A stretch of DNA of 64,000 nucleotides from Salinivirgaceae bacterium (lineage in GTDB: Bacteria > Bacteroidota > Bacteroidia > Bacteroidales > SZUA-534). Where the stretch lies: contig JAFYYA010000014.1 of assembly GCA_017557785.1 (NCBI GenBank), positions 1 through 64,000 on the forward strand. The letters run 5' to 3'. Each line of letters begins with the position of its first letter. Position 1 is the first letter of the stretch. This document shows positions 62,787-64,000 of the stretch, one piece after another. Made by a program: the position numbers and the translations under genes. Below the pieces are notes generated by a model. That model was not told the origin of the DNA and did no database searches. It saw nothing but the letters and a program-made list of their open reading frames with translations.

Positions 62787-63671
62787 TTACTCTCCTTTTT
62801 CTTTCAATTTCTTCAACATAACATCAAGACTGTCAGTCCAATACGGAATGGTAATGCCGAATTTCGCTTTTATTTTCGATTTGTCGAGCACCGAGAAGGC
62901 TGGCCTTTTGGCTGGTGTGGGGTACTGCTCGCTGCGGATTGGGTTCACACGGCAGTTGATATTCTCGTGGCGCAGAATGTGCTGCGTGAAATCGTACCAA
63001 CTGCACACGCCTTCGTTGGTGTAGTGGAACAAATCGGTGTAGGGTTTCGGCATTGCCTGTAACTGCGGCAGAATCTGCAGAATGGCGTCGGCAAGGTCGC
63101 GGGCGTAGGTTGGTGTGCCCACCTGGTCGAAAACCACGTTCAGTTCGTCGCGCTCGGTGCCGTATTTTATCATCGACTTAACGAAATTCTTTCCGTAAGT
63201 TGAATAAAGCCAGGCAGTTCTGATTACAATGGCGCGAATGTCGGAATAGAGAATCAGACGCTCGGCATCGTTTTTGGTCTTGCCGTAAATAGAACTCGGA
63301 ATCGGCACGTCTTCTTCGTCATAGGGGCGGTTCTTCTCGCCATCGAACACGTAGTCGGTGGAAATTTGAATCAGGAAGAAACCGTATTTGCCAGCCATCT
63401 CAACCAGCATATCCACAGCCGTGGTGTTGAGTTTGAAAGCCAGTTCCTGGTTGCTTTCGGCGGCATCGACAGCGGTGTAGGCCGCACAGTTTATCAGGAA
63501 ATCGAATTTGGGCTGGCTTTGAAAATAGGCGTTTAGCGAATCGATGTTGGTGATGTCGAGTTCGGCCACATCGGTAAACGTGAACTCATAATCGGTGTAT
63601 TTGGCCGACAACTCACGTAACTCGCTTCCCAACTGACCATTAGCGCCTGTAACTAATATTCTGTACTTCAT
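62787..63671 (-). CDS. rfbD: dTDP-4-dehydrorhamnose reductase
   Basis: Reduces dTDP-4-keto-L-rhamnose to dTDP-L-rhamnose, the last step of rhamnose donor synthesis for surface polysaccharide. 294 residues from the ATG at 63671 (upstream TTG rejected). NAD-binding VTGANGQLGSELREL, NCAAYTAVDAAE, ISTDYVFDGEKNRPYDEEDVP, and the catalytic YGKTKNDAE (YxxxK), all typical of the SDR family. The other rfbABC genes are not in the window. The gene is at the end of a minus-strand run. Confidence 0.93.
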   Translation of the reverse strand: MKYRILVTGANGQLGSELRELSAKYTDYEFTFTDVAELDITNIDSLNAYFQSQPKFDFLINCAAYTAVDAAESNQELAFKLNTTAVDMLVEMAGKYGFFLIQISTDYVFDGEKNRPYDEEDVPIPSSIYGKTKNDAERLILYSDIRAIVIRTAWLYSTYGKNFVKSMIKYGTERDELNVVFDQVGTPTYARDLADAILQILPQLQAMPKPYTDLFHYTNEGVCSWYDFTQHILRHENINCRVNPIRSEQYPTPAKRPAFSVLDKSKIKAKFGITIPYWTDSLDVMLKKLKEKGE

Positions 63672-63786
63672 TTCACACGTCAAATTTTTAACAAGTGGCT
63701 AAAATAGCAATTTGAGTAAAATGTTTTTCCGGCTGACGGCGGAAAATCGCACTATTTATAAACAAGTTTTTATGGGGGCGGGCGTA

Positions 63787-63845
63787 TGATTACGATTTTT
63801 GAATTACGAATTACGATTCATCGATTATCCGATTATCCGTTCACC
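63787..63845 (+). repeat. Heptamer-word spacer upstream of proC
   Basis: GAATTAC/GAATTAC/GATTCAT words then CGATTATC/CGATTATC/CGTTCACC. The first half matches 53332-53364, the second half is the reverse complement of words at 35715-35735. Confidence 0.65.
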
Positions 63846-63859
63846 AATCCAAAAATTCT

Positions 63860-63867
63860 TACATTTG
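63860..63867 (+). promoter_or_regulatory. -7 box for proC
   Basis: TACATTTG, an exact match, 22 bases before the ATG at 63890. Confidence 0.6.
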
Positions 63868-63889
63868 CGCATCTGAAAAACAAAAAACT

Positions 63890-64000
63890 ATGAAACTTAC
63901 GGTGATTGGTGCCGGCAATATGGGCGGGGCGCTCATACACGGCTGGGCAAAGAGTGGCAAGGTTGAGAGCATTACCATTGCCGACAAAAACGAGCAACTG
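63890..64000 (+). CDS. proC: Pyrroline-5-carboxylate reductase, 5' end only
   Basis: Last step of proline synthesis, NADPH-dependent. The first 37 codons read MKLTVIGAGNMGGALIHGWA and continue in a dinucleotide-binding fold; the GxGNMGxA motif is specific for ProC. The rest lies outside the window. The start follows a good -7 box. Confidence 0.9.
   Translation, partial: MKLTVIGAGNMGGALIHGWAKSGKVESITIADKNEQL

Overview
The window is chromosomal DNA from a member of the Bacteroidota, most likely order Bacteroidales. The evidence is the repeated use of the TAnnTTTG -7 promoter box, A-rich translation starts that mostly lack Shine-Dalgarno sequences, and gene families typical of the group: SiaC/DUF1987, choice-of-anchor L/OmpA, a Tat-exported aldo/keto reductase fused to DUF1893, a PIF1-HRDC helicase and a hybrid histidine kinase. 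Species cannot be named from sequence alone. Most genes are housekeeping; no prophage, integrase, insertion sequence or CRISPR array was seen.

Layout. 1-2.1 kb: rny (cut by the window edge), a probable 6S RNA, zapA and a ZapB-like gene, all on the minus strand. 2.2-7.4 kb: plus-strand run obgE, PAP2 phosphatase, RluA-type pseudouridine synthase, choice-of-anchor L/OmpA protein, siaC-like, ridA, purE. 7.4-8.7 kb: a small AT-rich accessory island with a TPR-like protein and a possible uracil-DNA-glycosylase-fold protein. 8.9-17.8 kb, minus: dnaK, a secreted metallopeptidase-like protein, a nucleotide pyrophosphatase/phosphodiesterase, a C69 dipeptidase, and overlapping anmK and M23 peptidase genes. 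17.9-19.0 kb: rpsF-rpsR-rplI. 19.5-25.5 kb: a compact operon with a 13-repeat TPR protein, two lipoproteins, an acyltransferase and a nitrilase-type amidase. 25.5-29.5 kb: ECF sigma factor (minus), hpt, adk and dnaX; dnaX is split in two frames at an A10 run.

29.6-34.9 kb: one giant 1742-residue surface/tail-fibre-like protein (collagen-like, CBM5/12-like, about 42 FIGNNAG repeats, S74 chaperone). 35-40 kb, minus: yigZ, a B3/4-domain protein, plsC, an ABC-F ATPase, a tadA-type deaminase. 40-45 kb: AKR/ferredoxin/DUF1893 fusion, divergent MFS transporter, polyferredoxin. 45-49 kb: Dabb protein and a six-PAS hybrid histidine kinase. 49-53 kb: BASS transporter, tRNA-Gln(CTG), a polytopic membrane protein, purT. 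53-64 kb: two lipoproteins, xseA, PIF1-like helicase, DUF4268, PfkB kinase, phosphohexomutase, rfbD-type reductase, and the start of proC.

Three observations stand out. First, dnaX has a homopolymeric slippage site where the two reading frames overlap only across the A10 run. Second, many gaps between genes are filled by degenerate head-to-tail 7- or 8-base words, and the same words recur at distant loci in both orientations. Third, the giant adhesin is a composition mosaic: its FIGNNAG module is AT-rich inside a GC-richer gene. A further point is that the rare clear Shine-Dalgarno sequences here precede rpsR (bS18), rplI and the ECF sigma gene; bS18 is itself part of the pocket that hides the anti-SD in this phylum.
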